Source: Nonlabens spongiae
GTDB lineage: Bacteria > Bacteroidota > Bacteroidia > Flavobacteriales > Flavobacteriaceae
Length of the DNA: 64,000 bases
Direction of reading: 5' to 3'
NCBI RefSeq assembly: GCF_002117125.1
Contig: NZ_CP019344.1
Coordinates: forward strand, 2,198,501-2,262,500
A program made the position numbers and the translations under genes. Of this stretch, positions 52,454 to 61,501 are shown piece by piece (positions within the stretch are counted from its first letter, which is position 1; each line of letters starts with the position of its first letter). Under the pieces are notes generated by a model. The model was not told where the DNA came from and did not search any database. It saw only the letters and a list, made by a program, of their open reading frames with translations.

Positions 52454-52608
52454 GTTTGCAAGATAAATTGGTTCCTGTAACAAAAATCACAAAGTCAAAT
52501 TATTGTTTCAGGTGATTACTTCTAATCTCAGAATCTACATGGGGCACAAAGGGGGAGGCCAAAAATGAATCACCAATTATTTGAGTGATCACTAACCATC
52601 TAAATCAA

Positions 52609-52631
52609 AAAAACCGGTGCAAAACACCGGC
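52609..52631 (-). terminator. Terminator of the SYLF gene
   Basis: ACCGGTG, a 5-nt loop, CACCGGC, then a T run on the minus strand, 25 bp past the stop. Confidence 0.9.
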
Positions 52632-52655
52632 TTGATAAAAATTTATAAAGGCATA

Positions 52656-53192
52656 TTAGTCTTCAAAAGCCTCATAGCTGAACTTCTGCCCTCCAACGCT
52701 CGCATCAGCCATGATACCTGCTTTCGGTTTAGCAAAAACAGCCACACCGTCTTTATATTTAGCATTCACCGCTTTTCCTGATTTCAAAACAACGGCAGAA
52801 ACTCCAGCAGCAAATTCAAAATTCCCGTCTTTAAAGTTTTTCAGGCTTTCCTCATCCTCAAAGAAGATAACTTCCATGATCGCTTGACCACCAGCCTGCA
52901 AACCGACGCTCAATTTCTTGAGTCCAGCTTTTCCAATTGCCACACCATTTTCATAAACGATCCCATTTCCTGATGCTCCACCTATGATCAGACCACCTTT
53001 ACCTACATTTGGGAAAATGACATATCCTGCTGAATCATCAAAAAACGGAACCAGTTTCTCATACGACGCTATCAATTCTGATTTGGCCTCAGCAGCGTCC
53101 TTCGTCAACTCCTGTTCTTTTTCTGTCTGTGCAAATGCTGTTACTCCGATCATCATCAGTAACATCAAGCTTACTTTTTTCATTCGTTTCAT
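52656..53192 (-). CDS. SYLF/Ysc84-domain secreted protein
   Basis: A 178-residue envelope protein: signal peptide with MKKVSLMLLMMIGVTAFAQ, then the SYLF domain (about 35-178) with AGYVIFPNVGKGGLIIGGASGNG, LSVGLQAGGQAIMEVIFF and GVAVFAKPKAGIMADASVGGQKF. SYLF domains bind lipids in eukaryotes; the bacterial role is unknown. It has its own promoter box (53215-53222) and terminator. Confidence 0.9.
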   Translation of the reverse strand: MKRMKKVSLMLLMMIGVTAFAQTEKEQELTKDAAEAKSELIASYEKLVPFFDDSAGYVIFPNVGKGGLIIGGASGNGIVYENGVAIGKAGLKKLSVGLQAGGQAIMEVIFFEDEESLKNFKDGNFEFAAGVSAVVLKSGKAVNAKYKDGVAVFAKPKAGIMADASVGGQKFSYEAFED

Positions 53193-53214
53193 AGTTTTTC
53201 AATTTTCTTTTGCC

Positions 53215-53222
53215 CAAAACTA
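53215..53222 (-). promoter_or_regulatory. SYLF gene promoter, TAnnTTTG box
   Basis: TAGTTTTG on the minus strand, 22 nt before the ATG at 53192. Confidence 0.5.
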
Positions 53223-53376
53223 GAATTGTATTTAGGGATTCCCTCTCAAGGAAGTAGTAAAGTTCTCTTTATAAAATGCGAAAGATTATCTATCACATTA
53301 CCGATCGAATATTTCCCTAAACTTAATGGTGAAACGGTCGAGCAGTCTTAGATTTTGAATGCTGATATTTGCGATG

Positions 53377-54261
53377 TCAAGCGTCAATAAAATTCAACAC
53401 ACACTGCACCACCTGTCTTAAGTCAGCGGGTAAATGATCTTTATCCCAAGGGTGCGATGCTCCAAAAACATGGTCAGTGCCCCTTAAAATTCTCAGTTCG
53501 CTTTTAAGGCTTGCTGCCTTTAAATCATGAGAATCTTGTACTGCTACTGTGGGGTCTGCATCGCCATGAATGATGAGATGAGGTACTTTAAGGTTTCTCG
53601 CAGCTTTGATGATATTTAGCTGATCGCTGTTCCTTTGAAAATCTTCATAAAATTGATAGTAAAGCGGCATTTCTTGCTGCGTGCGGCCATTTTTAATGTA
53701 ATACACACCGTTTTGCTTCCATTTTTGCAACTCTTCCCCTTGCGGAAATCGCTGGTCATAATGTGCCACAGAAGCCATGGTGACTAATCTCGTCACGCGA
53801 TGATCTTTTGAAGCAACTATTGTCGCTATCCCGCCGGCACGAGAATGACCGATTAACGTAATATCGTTGGTTGCTGGCAAATCAGATTGTTTCAACCAAT
53901 CCAGCACTCTTTTTGTATCCCGCAATTCAATGCTGTAGTTGTTATTCCCGAATGCCTCGAGATCTGGAAAATCAATAGGTTGCTCTTTAGTGCCGCCATT
54001 GTGCGAATAATTGAATTTTATGAAAAGATATCCCGCTTTCCCTTCGACTCCGTGGTCATTGAGCGGAGTCGAAATGCTCAGGGATCGCGCGAAAGCGAGA
54101 CCCATCAGATCCCATGCTCCCCAATCTTTAAATCCTTTGAAACCATGACAGAAAATAATCACAGGCAGATTTTCAGAAGTTTCCTGATATAAAGTGTCAA
54201 TTAAAATGGGCCGACCATTTTCTCCCTCTATCTCTATATTTCTAGTAACATTCATTTTCAT
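53377..54261 (-). CDS. Alpha/beta hydrolase interrupted in frame by a palindromic element
   Basis: Serine hydrolase of 294 residues with no signal peptide: oxyanion region CHGFKGFKDWGAW, nucleophile elbow GHSRAGG near residue 143, acid in HGDADPTV and His in GTDHVFGA. An esterase or dienelactone-hydrolase-like role fits but the substrate is unknown. Residues about 59-74 (RSLSISTPLNDHGVEG) come from a 48-bp insertion that splits a GCTTTCGCGAAAGC copy; removing it restores LAFAKAGYLF, so the ancestral reading is clear. The reading frame survives. Confidence 0.85.
   Translation of the reverse strand: MKMNVTRNIEIEGENGRPILIDTLYQETSENLPVIIFCHGFKGFKDWGAWDLMGLAFARSLSISTPLNDHGVEGKAGYLFIKFNYSHNGGTKEQPIDFPDLEAFGNNNYSIELRDTKRVLDWLKQSDLPATNDITLIGHSRAGGIATIVASKDHRVTRLVTMASVAHYDQRFPQGEELQKWKQNGVYYIKNGRTQQEMPLYYQFYEDFQRNSDQLNIIKAARNLKVPHLIIHGDADPTVAVQDSHDLKAASLKSELRILRGTDHVFGASHPWDKDHLPADLRQVVQCVLNFIDA
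54035..54097. repeat. Disrupted GCTTTCGCGAAAGC copy containing a 48-bp nested element
   Basis: GCTTTC (54035-54040) and GCGAAAGCG (54089-54097) are the two parts of the palindrome. Between them, 54041-54088 holds a hairpin with arms TTCGACTCCG and CGGAGTCGAA, of the same general type as the GCTTCGGCTCCGCTCAGC elements. Confidence 0.88.
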
Positions 54262-54279
54262 TTAATTTTTTAATTTTTA

Positions 54280-54415
54280 TGTCAGTTCGAGTTTGTGAAA
54301 TTCGACGACAGGAGAATTTCACAAGTATCGAGAACCAACTTAATCGAAAACTTCAATACTTCTCGATACAGTTCAAAGCCTGCTTAGGGCAGACTTTGAT
54401 CCACTCGAAGTGACA
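54280..54415. repeat. MITE-like repeat unit 1
   Basis: Starts TGTCAGTTCGAG and ends CTCGAAGTGACA. Its first 56 bp recur at 54434-54489 with one difference. Confidence 0.75.
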
Positions 54416-54432
54416 ATATCCGAATTTATCTC

Positions 54433-54525
54433 TGTCAGTTCGAGTTTGTGAAATTCGACGACAGGAGGATTTCACAAGTATCGAGAACCGAAACGATCTA
54501 GAAATCAGTACTTCTCGAAGAGACA
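54433..54525. repeat. MITE-like repeat unit 2
   Basis: Starts TGTCAGTTCGAG and ends TTCTCGAAGAGACA, 4 bp from the stop codon of the AddB-like gene. The gap 54262-54529 contains only these two units. Confidence 0.75.
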
Positions 54526-54529
54526 GTTG

Positions 54530-57289
54530 TCAAACCTCTTTTTCTTCAAGAGGCTTTTCAGGATCAAAAAGTTCTATCAACAAGTTTTGCAACTGCTCTT
54601 GAAATTTCTCAAGAATATCACGTGTCACGGGCTCATCATGATATCTATTCTTATGTTTTAACGAAAAGGACAAAAAACCACTCTGAAAATTCTTGAAGCT
54701 GATCATCCCTGCCGTCACCTCATCTTGATCTGGTTCATTCGTTAAATAAAGATAAGAGTACATAAGAATCTGGAAAGCCTTGGACTTACCATAATCTTCA
54801 AGCAATAAATCATACCCACCTGGATCCAGACCTAAGTTCCCTTTCTCAACCTTACCTGATTTATAGTCGATAATACGAAGCACACCATCTAGTTTATCAA
54901 TACGATCTACGGTACCGTGTAGTTTAACAACACCTATTTGTGACACTTCAATTTGAGTGGATAGATGGCGTTCTGTACTCAAAATGATCAGCTCTCGACC
55001 TTCTTTTACCAGATCGTGGTCCATTGTGATCATTTTGGAAAGAAACGAATCTGAAACCTCATAGATAATACGGTTACGACCTGTAAGCTTTCCCTTAGAT
55101 GGATAGATCTTTTTATAAGCGAGATCAAGCTCAGCCTTTTTGCGCTGTCGCATCTCTTTGAAATCATTTTCACGAAGCGGTTTATTTAGATGCTGTGCGT
55201 AAAGTTTATCCAAAGCCTCGTGAATGATAGACCCCATAGTGTTCAACGCCATATTTTCTTCGACTTCTTCAACTTCGTTGATGCTGAGAATCTTTTGCCT
55301 ATAAAAATCCAGCGGATTGCGCACATAGCTGGTGAGCGCGCTGGGACTAAAACCCTTCTGAGCAATGTCTTCTAATCTGGTAAAATAGGCTGGGGTTTTA
55401 TTGAGCGTTATCAATTCAGAAGTAATGGCTTCATTTTTATAAATGTAATTGACTTCCTTAATTTCATGTGCCGTATCCTGTCCTGTAATCAATTGGGTCA
55501 AAAACCTGCTTTTTTCTGAAGAACCCAAGCCACCAGTTTCTGTATTATAAATAAATGTGGCATTTTCTGATCGATGAAGCAACCTATAAAAGTGATAGGC
55601 ATAAACGCTGTCCTTATCTGAATAGGTAGGCAGACCAAAACGCTTTTTCATATCAAAAGGAATGTATGAAGCCGTGCTTTTTCCCGCAGGCAAGGTTCCC
55701 TCATTAACGGAAAGCATGATCTGATTTTTATAATCCAGCGCTCTGGTTTCCAGCAGACCCATGATCTGGAGCCCTTTGACGGGTTCTCCTATAAAATCAA
55801 GTTTTTTAAGAGGAAGCAACTGCCTAAACACAAAGCTCAAGATGCGCACATCTTCAATCTTGTGTCCGGACTGCAGTAAGTTTTCAACGCCTCCCAAAAC
55901 TTCTCTTAAACCCTGCAATTGCTCAAGCTCTAAGGAGCGATTACCTTCTTTAAAATAGAGCTCCTTTAACTCAAGTATCATGTTCTCTAAAGTCTCAAGA
56001 ATAGATGGTATATCGTTTTTAGTTTTTAATACGTTGAAGAGCGCATTCCCTTCATTCAGCTCCAAGTCTTCAGGCGTTACGTAAACTAGGTTGCCTTTTC
56101 TGATCTGTGCCTTGTAATTCTTTTTATCTTTTTCAATAAGAGAATGAGTATATGGAGATTCTAGAAACCGAATGAAACTTTTGAAGTAAAAACCTGCTTC
56201 ATTTTTCTCTACGATGAGCTTTATAAAGTCTAAAACAAATGCTGCAATGGGCAACTTATCCAAACTCACACCCATGGTTACGTTATAAGCGGGAATGTTG
56301 TCAGGAAGTGATGTGAGCAAAGGCAGTAACAAATTTTCATCGGCTAGGACGACGATTGTATTCTCAATTTCTTCGGGTGGTAATTCAGCAAGTTTTCTAG
56401 CAGCGACTTGAACCATACCTATAGTTCCATTTATACCAGCGATCTCAATTTTTTTAGGCACTTCAAACTGATTAGAAACCATGTTTAGAGGGTTGTTTTT
56501 ATAGTATTTCCAATTCTTTTTGAATGAAGAAATAAATTTTCCCGCGTCGTGATACGGTCGGTTCAAAAAATAATCATCTGTATCCCAATAAATGAGAGCT
56601 TTCTGATCCTTTAGCAATTGCTGGATGATCTCTGATTCTGCTGTATTTAAAGCATTTAAACCGAAAAACACTATCGGGTATTCATTAAAAACAGTGTTTA
56701 GTTCCCTGGGAAGTTGGCTTGAATTTGATAGGTTTTCATAAGCCATGCGATAAGCCAGGCCTTGATAGAGCGTGCCTTTTGTGAGGCAGCTTTCGCGAAA
56801 GCGAGAATAATACCCACCCAGTCTTTTCCAAAATTTTAAATAACTAGAAATCATGGTTGTGGGCTCACCACCTAGCGACCAGTGCCAATCTTCCAATTCT
56901 TTAACGTTACCTAGATAGTTGAAGAAATCATCAGGAGCAACCAGATAGCGATCCAATTCATTAAAATCCTTGATAATGGTAGGTGCCCAACCTAAGAAAT
57001 CGTCGTAAGTTACCTGTTCGTCTTGAGGCTGTACTTCTAGATAACTTTCATAAAATAAAGGCATCAAATCCAGGTCAGGAACAATTTCCATACCTGAAAG
57101 CTCAGCGATAAATTCTTCCACACTATAGATCGCCGGCAGAAAAATGGGCTTGGAAATCATCGTTGCCAGTGCTTTTGTCAAGAAGGTCGCCACCCTGCGC
57201 GAGGGTACGACATAAGTAAGCCGGGTTACGTCTAGATTATTTTGGTTTAAGTCGTTAAGAACTTGGCTGATGAAAGAGTTGTCGGTCAT
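54530..57289 (-). CDS. AddB-like PD-(D/E)XK nuclease family protein
   Basis: A 919-residue cytoplasmic protein with the layout of AddB: an N-terminal degenerate UvrD-like helicase part (YVVPSRRVATFLTKAL, later VNEGTLPAGKS) and a C-terminal RecB-type nuclease (about 650-900) with GSIIHEALDKLY, LHGTVDRIDKLDG and the catalytic RIIDYKSGK near 815. The Walker A site is degenerate, as expected of the AddB subunit. It probably works in double-strand-break repair with an AddA-type helicase, but no addA gene is in this window. A palindrome copy reads RFRES. Confidence 0.85.
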   Translation of the reverse strand: MTDNSFISQVLNDLNQNNLDVTRLTYVVPSRRVATFLTKALATMISKPIFLPAIYSVEEFIAELSGMEIVPDLDLMPLFYESYLEVQPQDEQVTYDDFLGWAPTIIKDFNELDRYLVAPDDFFNYLGNVKELEDWHWSLGGEPTTMISSYLKFWKRLGGYYSRFRESCLTKGTLYQGLAYRMAYENLSNSSQLPRELNTVFNEYPIVFFGLNALNTAESEIIQQLLKDQKALIYWDTDDYFLNRPYHDAGKFISSFKKNWKYYKNNPLNMVSNQFEVPKKIEIAGINGTIGMVQVAARKLAELPPEEIENTIVVLADENLLLPLLTSLPDNIPAYNVTMGVSLDKLPIAAFVLDFIKLIVEKNEAGFYFKSFIRFLESPYTHSLIEKDKKNYKAQIRKGNLVYVTPEDLELNEGNALFNVLKTKNDIPSILETLENMILELKELYFKEGNRSLELEQLQGLREVLGGVENLLQSGHKIEDVRILSFVFRQLLPLKKLDFIGEPVKGLQIMGLLETRALDYKNQIMLSVNEGTLPAGKSTASYIPFDMKKRFGLPTYSDKDSVYAYHFYRLLHRSENATFIYNTETGGLGSSEKSRFLTQLITGQDTAHEIKEVNYIYKNEAITSELITLNKTPAYFTRLEDIAQKGFSPSALTSYVRNPLDFYRQKILSINEVEEVEENMALNTMGSIIHEALDKLYAQHLNKPLRENDFKEMRQRKKAELDLAYKKIYPSKGKLTGRNRIIYEVSDSFLSKMITMDHDLVKEGRELIILSTERHLSTQIEVSQIGVVKLHGTVDRIDKLDGVLRIIDYKSGKVEKGNLGLDPGGYDLLLEDYGKSKAFQILMYSYLYLTNEPDQDEVTAGMISFKNFQSGFLSFSLKHKNRYHDEPVTRDILEKFQEQLQNLLIELFDPEKPLEEKEV
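56789..56803. repeat. GCTTTCGCGAAAGC palindrome copy 15
   Basis: In the AddB-like gene, read as RFRES. Confidence 0.95.
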
Positions 57290-57328
57290 TGATTAGAAAC
57301 TAATGACCTTAAATATAAGACAGAAAAA

Positions 57329-57349
57329 ACCCACCGCTACGGGTGGGTT
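57329..57349 (-). terminator. Terminator of the PorP-OmpA operon
   Basis: AACCCACC and GGTGGGTT pair, with a T run on the minus strand, 25 bp beyond the OmpA-family stop and before the AddB-like start. Confidence 0.9.
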
Positions 57350-57373
57350 TCTTAAAAGATATGTTGAGAAATA

Positions 57374-59236
57374 TTATTTCAACTTGAATGTGAATTCAGA
57401 TCTACGAGAAGCTTGGTACTGCTCTTCTGTACAGTCATTGTTAGCACAGTCAAATACTGAATTTTCCTCACCGCGGCCTACTCCGTTCAACCTAGAAGCG
57501 TCAATACCTTGTTCTGTAAGGTACTTCACGATCGATTGAGCTCTACGCTCAGTAAGGTCTAAGTTATATTCCTTGCTACCACGTACATCAGCATAAGCCT
57601 CTGCTGTAAGTTGCATGTTAGAATATTGCTTCAACAAGTCTGCAATCTTGTCCAGTTCAAGTGCGGCATCTGGACGTATGTTGTCTTTGTCAAAGTCAAA
57701 TAAGATATTTTCTAGAACGATTTTAGGTAGTGCAGGCTCGATAGGTGTCAACATAACTTCTACCATTGCATCACCATTCTTCATTACGTCAAGTTGAGCC
57801 TCTCCGCTTTCAAACTTCACTTTTGTACCTCGTGCGGTAATCATTTGTTCTCCTACGATCATAAACATAGCCTGACCATCTTCATCTGCTGTCTGGCTAG
57901 GCATGCTGTTGCCTTCTGAATCGGCCACGCTTAGAATAGCCGCTGGAATAGGCTCTCCAGTTTCAGCATTTATAGCTACCACAGTAACCTCGATTTCAGG
58001 AATGATTTTCTTAAGGGTATAGATATCATCACTTCCTTTTCCACCTTCACGGTTTGATGAGAAATAACCTTTATCATTTTCTACGTCATAAGTGTAGGCT
58101 ATATCATCAAGATTTGAATTTACAGGCGCACCTAAATTAGACACTACGCCATCTTTATACATGAAGATATCCATACCACCTATTCCTAAGTGACCGTTAC
58201 TTGAGAAGTAGAGTGTTCCATCATCTGCAATAAATGGGAAGCTATCTTTCCCAGAAGTGTTTACTTCAGGCCCTAAGTTTTCTGGTTCATAAATGATTCC
58301 GTCAACAAGTGTAGCCTTATAAATATCTGACTCACCGTAACCTCCTGGTGCCTCGCTGGCAAAGTAGATGGTTTTACCATCTTTAGAAATGGAAGGGTGA
58401 CCCACACTGTACTCTTTAGAATCTAATTCTGTAACTTGGATATCTCTCCACTCGCCATTAGCATTCAAGGCACGATAGATGTTCAATTTACTCTGACCGT
58501 CTTTTGCTTTATTGAAATCACCATCAAAGTAATCTACTCTAGTAAAAAACATGAAACGCTGATCAGGAGTCATATCTAGTGTACCTTCATGGTATTTAGT
58601 GTTGACATCACCTTTCAAAAGCTGTGGTTCTCCTAAGCTATCATTTTCTTGAATCTGAACTTCGTAAATATCTAAATATGGCTGCTCGTTCCAGCCGTAT
58701 TTTTTACGCTCTTGGTTACGAGCACTTGAAAAGTAGACCTTGTCACCGATGATTATGGAAGCAAAATCACTAGCCTCAGAGTTAATATCAAAAGTCACTG
58801 CCTCGTATCCAGGCTCCATACTCAAGATATCGTCGATGTAATTTTTGTTAGATAAATACAATTTTGCACGTTTATCGTCTGGAGCCGTAGCAGCAAATTG
58901 ATCCATGATCGTATTTGAAGTATCATATTTTTGATTAGACTTCAAAGTTTGTGCATAGCGGTACAAAGTTTCTGCATCAGAATTTTCCTTTACTGCACGT
59001 GCGTAATATTGTTCAGCACTTTTATAGTCGCTATTGTAGTAGTATGAGTTTGCAAGATTTGTGTAAACGTGTTGTGTACGCTCCCCTCGCTCTATCAATT
59101 TTTCATACTCTTCAGCGGCATCTACATAACGTAATTGAGAGTATAGCCTATCTGCTTTTTTAGTCGATTTGCTTTGTGCGTTCAAGCTACCTACAGTAGC
59201 AATCAAAGCAAAAATTAAAACATATATTTTTTTCAT
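57374..59236 (-). CDS. PorE-like OmpA-family protein (TPR, propeller, CarboxypepD_reg, OmpA)
   Basis: A 620-residue periplasmic/outer-membrane protein. Signal peptide MKKIYVLIFALIATVGSLNAQ; TPR helices about 25-130; WD40-like (PD40) beta-propeller about 145-405 with repeated YFSS and FFTR blades; a CarboxypepD_reg-like domain about 410-495; and an OmpA C-terminal peptidoglycan-binding domain about 510-620 (LFDFDKDNIRP, LDLTERRAQSIVKYL, NGVGRGE). This order matches PorE of the type IX secretion system, though it uses a type I signal and not a lipobox, and flavobacteria have several paralogues. It is cotranscribed with the PorP/SprF gene 18 bp upstream. Confidence 0.85.
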   Translation of the reverse strand: MKKIYVLIFALIATVGSLNAQSKSTKKADRLYSQLRYVDAAEEYEKLIERGERTQHVYTNLANSYYYNSDYKSAEQYYARAVKENSDAETLYRYAQTLKSNQKYDTSNTIMDQFAATAPDDKRAKLYLSNKNYIDDILSMEPGYEAVTFDINSEASDFASIIIGDKVYFSSARNQERKKYGWNEQPYLDIYEVQIQENDSLGEPQLLKGDVNTKYHEGTLDMTPDQRFMFFTRVDYFDGDFNKAKDGQSKLNIYRALNANGEWRDIQVTELDSKEYSVGHPSISKDGKTIYFASEAPGGYGESDIYKATLVDGIIYEPENLGPEVNTSGKDSFPFIADDGTLYFSSNGHLGIGGMDIFMYKDGVVSNLGAPVNSNLDDIAYTYDVENDKGYFSSNREGGKGSDDIYTLKKIIPEIEVTVVAINAETGEPIPAAILSVADSEGNSMPSQTADEDGQAMFMIVGEQMITARGTKVKFESGEAQLDVMKNGDAMVEVMLTPIEPALPKIVLENILFDFDKDNIRPDAALELDKIADLLKQYSNMQLTAEAYADVRGSKEYNLDLTERRAQSIVKYLTEQGIDASRLNGVGRGEENSVFDCANNDCTEEQYQASRRSEFTFKLK

Positions 59237-59254
59237 GATGGAAGTGCTGTATTA

Positions 59255-60166
59255 TTAGAAGAATCGTGGAGATTGCATAACCTTACGTGGGAATGAAAGA
59301 TCGAAGCTTAAGAAAACCTCATGAGAGCTTTGAGACGCAAACGAGATGTCAGAAACTACACGGTCATAAGCATAGCCCATTCTGATATTCCTCGTGAGGT
59401 AAAAGCCTATCAAACCACTGAATGAGTCTTCATAACGATATGAAACACCCAGTTCAACTCTTTGACTGAACAGAAAGTTTGTATTAAGATCAAAACTTAC
59501 AGGTGATTCAAAGGCACCTTTCACTAAGAAGTGAGGTTTAAACTTGACACTTTCTGAAAGGTCAAAAACATATCCACCAGTAAGGAAATAATGCTGTGTT
59601 TCATTACCGATGTTTCTACCATTGTCATCTAGGTGAGTTGCGTTAAGCATATTAGGTACAGAAAATCCTACATAGTAATTATCACTGTAGAAAAAAGCAC
59701 CAGCTCCTAGATTCAAACTATTCTCACTAAAGGTTTCATTCAACGGATCGCTAGGCTCTAGCAATTGAACATCCCCTAGTTGATAGAAGCTTACCCCTGC
59801 CTTTAAACCCAGGGCAAGCGTGGTAGATTTACCTGTTCTCAATCGATAAGAAAAATCTCCGTAGACATTTTGCTCTTTAAATGGTCCTAATTGATCTGAT
59901 ATAAAAGACAATCCTACACCCACATTTTCTCCAATGGGGCTACTACCCGCAAGAGTGAAGGTCTCTGGAGCACCATTTACACCAGACCACTGCTGGCGAT
60001 AGAGTGAAGTTACTGTGAGTAGATCATTAGTCCCTGCATAGGCAGGATTGATCACATTTTGATTGTACATGTACTGGGTATACTGAGGGTCTTGCTGCGC
60101 TTGCATCGTAAGCGAGCCCACCAGCATTGCCGCCACTACTGAGAGTAAAAGTTTTTTCATCCTCAA
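59255..60166 (-). CDS. PorP/SprF family type IX secretion membrane protein
   Basis: A 303-residue outer-membrane protein with the signal MRMKKLLLSVVAAMLVGSLTMQAQ and the hallmark QDPQYTQYMYNQNVINPAYAG, followed by alternating beta-strands of a barrel. SprF-type proteins help export and attach specific T9SS substrates such as SprB. It forms an operon with the OmpA-family gene. No adhesin gene lies next to it; the neighbour upstream is an unrelated nuclease gene. Confidence 0.93.
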   Translation of the reverse strand: MRMKKLLLSVVAAMLVGSLTMQAQQDPQYTQYMYNQNVINPAYAGTNDLLTVTSLYRQQWSGVNGAPETFTLAGSSPIGENVGVGLSFISDQLGPFKEQNVYGDFSYRLRTGKSTTLALGLKAGVSFYQLGDVQLLEPSDPLNETFSENSLNLGAGAFFYSDNYYVGFSVPNMLNATHLDDNGRNIGNETQHYFLTGGYVFDLSESVKFKPHFLVKGAFESPVSFDLNTNFLFSQRVELGVSYRYEDSFSGLIGFYLTRNIRMGYAYDRVVSDISFASQSSHEVFLSFDLSFPRKVMQSPRFF

Positions 60167-60357
60167 AATCGGGATTAAGGGGTTAATTACATAGTCAACT
60201 TACATTTTAAACCTATTATCAAGTTCAGGGAATAAAAGTTTGAACAAGGATAACAACTTTCTTAAAAATAAGCTAAACAATCTTTGATTATTTCATAGCA
60301 GTTTTCTTAAAAGATCTTAAATTTTACCACATTGACATCGATACTTTCAATCAACCC

Positions 60358-61302
60358 TCAGTTTCTGCGCAAGATCATATAGACCGGAAAATGATCGCTA
60401 TAGCCGCCTTTATACCTGTTTCCTACAAAAGTGCGGGCAGGTTGACCGCGATAGCGACCTTTCCACTGACGCAGCGTAATATCGTCAAAAATGTTTGCTT
60501 TGTAAAAATACAGATGATCGGGATTATCATTTTCAAGACCAGCAGATATGAGAATCTGATCAAATAGATACCATTTGAATTTATGGCTGACTGTTCCACG
60601 ACGTAAATTTTTTAAAGATTGCGTTACATTTTTGAAACCCGCAGCACATAATTCTTGTAGACTCTCATCTTCTGGCTCGTCATTAAAGTCTCCCATGATC
60701 ACCGTCTGTCCCTGTGCAGCGGTTGTAGAAATTTTTTGCAGCAACTGGCGGGCTACTTCTACCCGTTTTGAATTAGTACAATCTGCTCCGTCGCGTCTTG
60801 ACGGCCAGTGATTGACGTAAATATTTATAGAAAATCCCGCCAAAGCACCTCTTACATATAAAATGTCCCTGGTAGTGTCCTTTACACCTCTGTCATCTTC
60901 TAGGTAAACATGCAGAGCTTCTGACCGCTCGACCTTGAAATAGCGTCTATCATAAAGTAATGCCGTATCGATTCCGCGCTCATCGGGACTGTCGTAATGC
61001 ACATATCCGTAATCTCGCCCCTTAAATGCGGGCTGCCTCAACAAGTCTTCTATCACATTATTGTTTTCAACCTCTGCAACGCCTATAATGTGAGGCAGTC
61101 TACCTATTTCATTATAGCCTATTTTTCCTATGGCTCTCGCCATGCGATCTAGCTTTTTACTGTATCGGGAGCGAGTCCACTGCAGCCTACCATCTTCGGT
61201 AAAATCTGCATCCAGTATGCGCTTGTTGCGTGTGTAATCAAAGAGATTCTCTAAATTATAAAACGCAAGGGTGTATTGCTCAAAAGCCTGTGAACTCAGC
61301 AT
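60358..61302 (-). CDS. Endonuclease/exonuclease/phosphatase (EEP) family protein
   Basis: A 314-residue EEP-fold phosphodiesterase: AFYNLENLFDY (metal-binding Asn/Glu region), IIGVAEVENN (catalytic Glu), VNHWPSRRDGA (His and Asn), IMGDFNDEP (catalytic Asp/Asn) and the terminal YSDHFPVYM His. All five motifs are present, so activity is expected. Substrate could be nucleic acid or a phospholipid/sugar phosphate. No signal peptide was seen. Single gene; the 191-bp gap downstream contains no recognised feature. Confidence 0.88.
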   Translation of the reverse strand: MLSSQAFEQYTLAFYNLENLFDYTRNKRILDADFTEDGRLQWTRSRYSKKLDRMARAIGKIGYNEIGRLPHIIGVAEVENNNVIEDLLRQPAFKGRDYGYVHYDSPDERGIDTALLYDRRYFKVERSEALHVYLEDDRGVKDTTRDILYVRGALAGFSINIYVNHWPSRRDGADCTNSKRVEVARQLLQKISTTAAQGQTVIMGDFNDEPEDESLQELCAAGFKNVTQSLKNLRRGTVSHKFKWYLFDQILISAGLENDNPDHLYFYKANIFDDITLRQWKGRYRGQPARTFVGNRYKGGYSDHFPVYMILRRN

Positions 61303-61411
61303 AAATGTTTAAGATTGGAATAGAGCACCACAATATATAATAGAACTGTTATTCAGTAGTTGTTTTCTCAAATTACTTAATACTCACGCGCATAATTGCC
61401 TTGAATCAAGA

Positions 61412-61419
61412 TACATTTG
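61412..61419 (+). promoter_or_regulatory. Promoter of the hydrolase gene at 61502, TAnnTTTG box
   Basis: TACATTTG followed by C, 82 nt before the ATG; the transcript leader would include palindrome copy 16. Confidence 0.45.
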
Positions 61420-61445
61420 CTATTGAGTTGGTTTTTGATTTTTAC

Positions 61446-61460
61446 GCTTTCGCGAAAGCG
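61446..61460. repeat. GCTTTCGCGAAAGC palindrome copy 16 (probable leader)
   Basis: Intergenic copy between a likely promoter and the start of the hydrolase gene. Confidence 0.95.
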
Positions 61461-61501
61461 TACTTAATTCAAACCCTTTTCAAAAAACTGAAATTTCTAC
61501 A

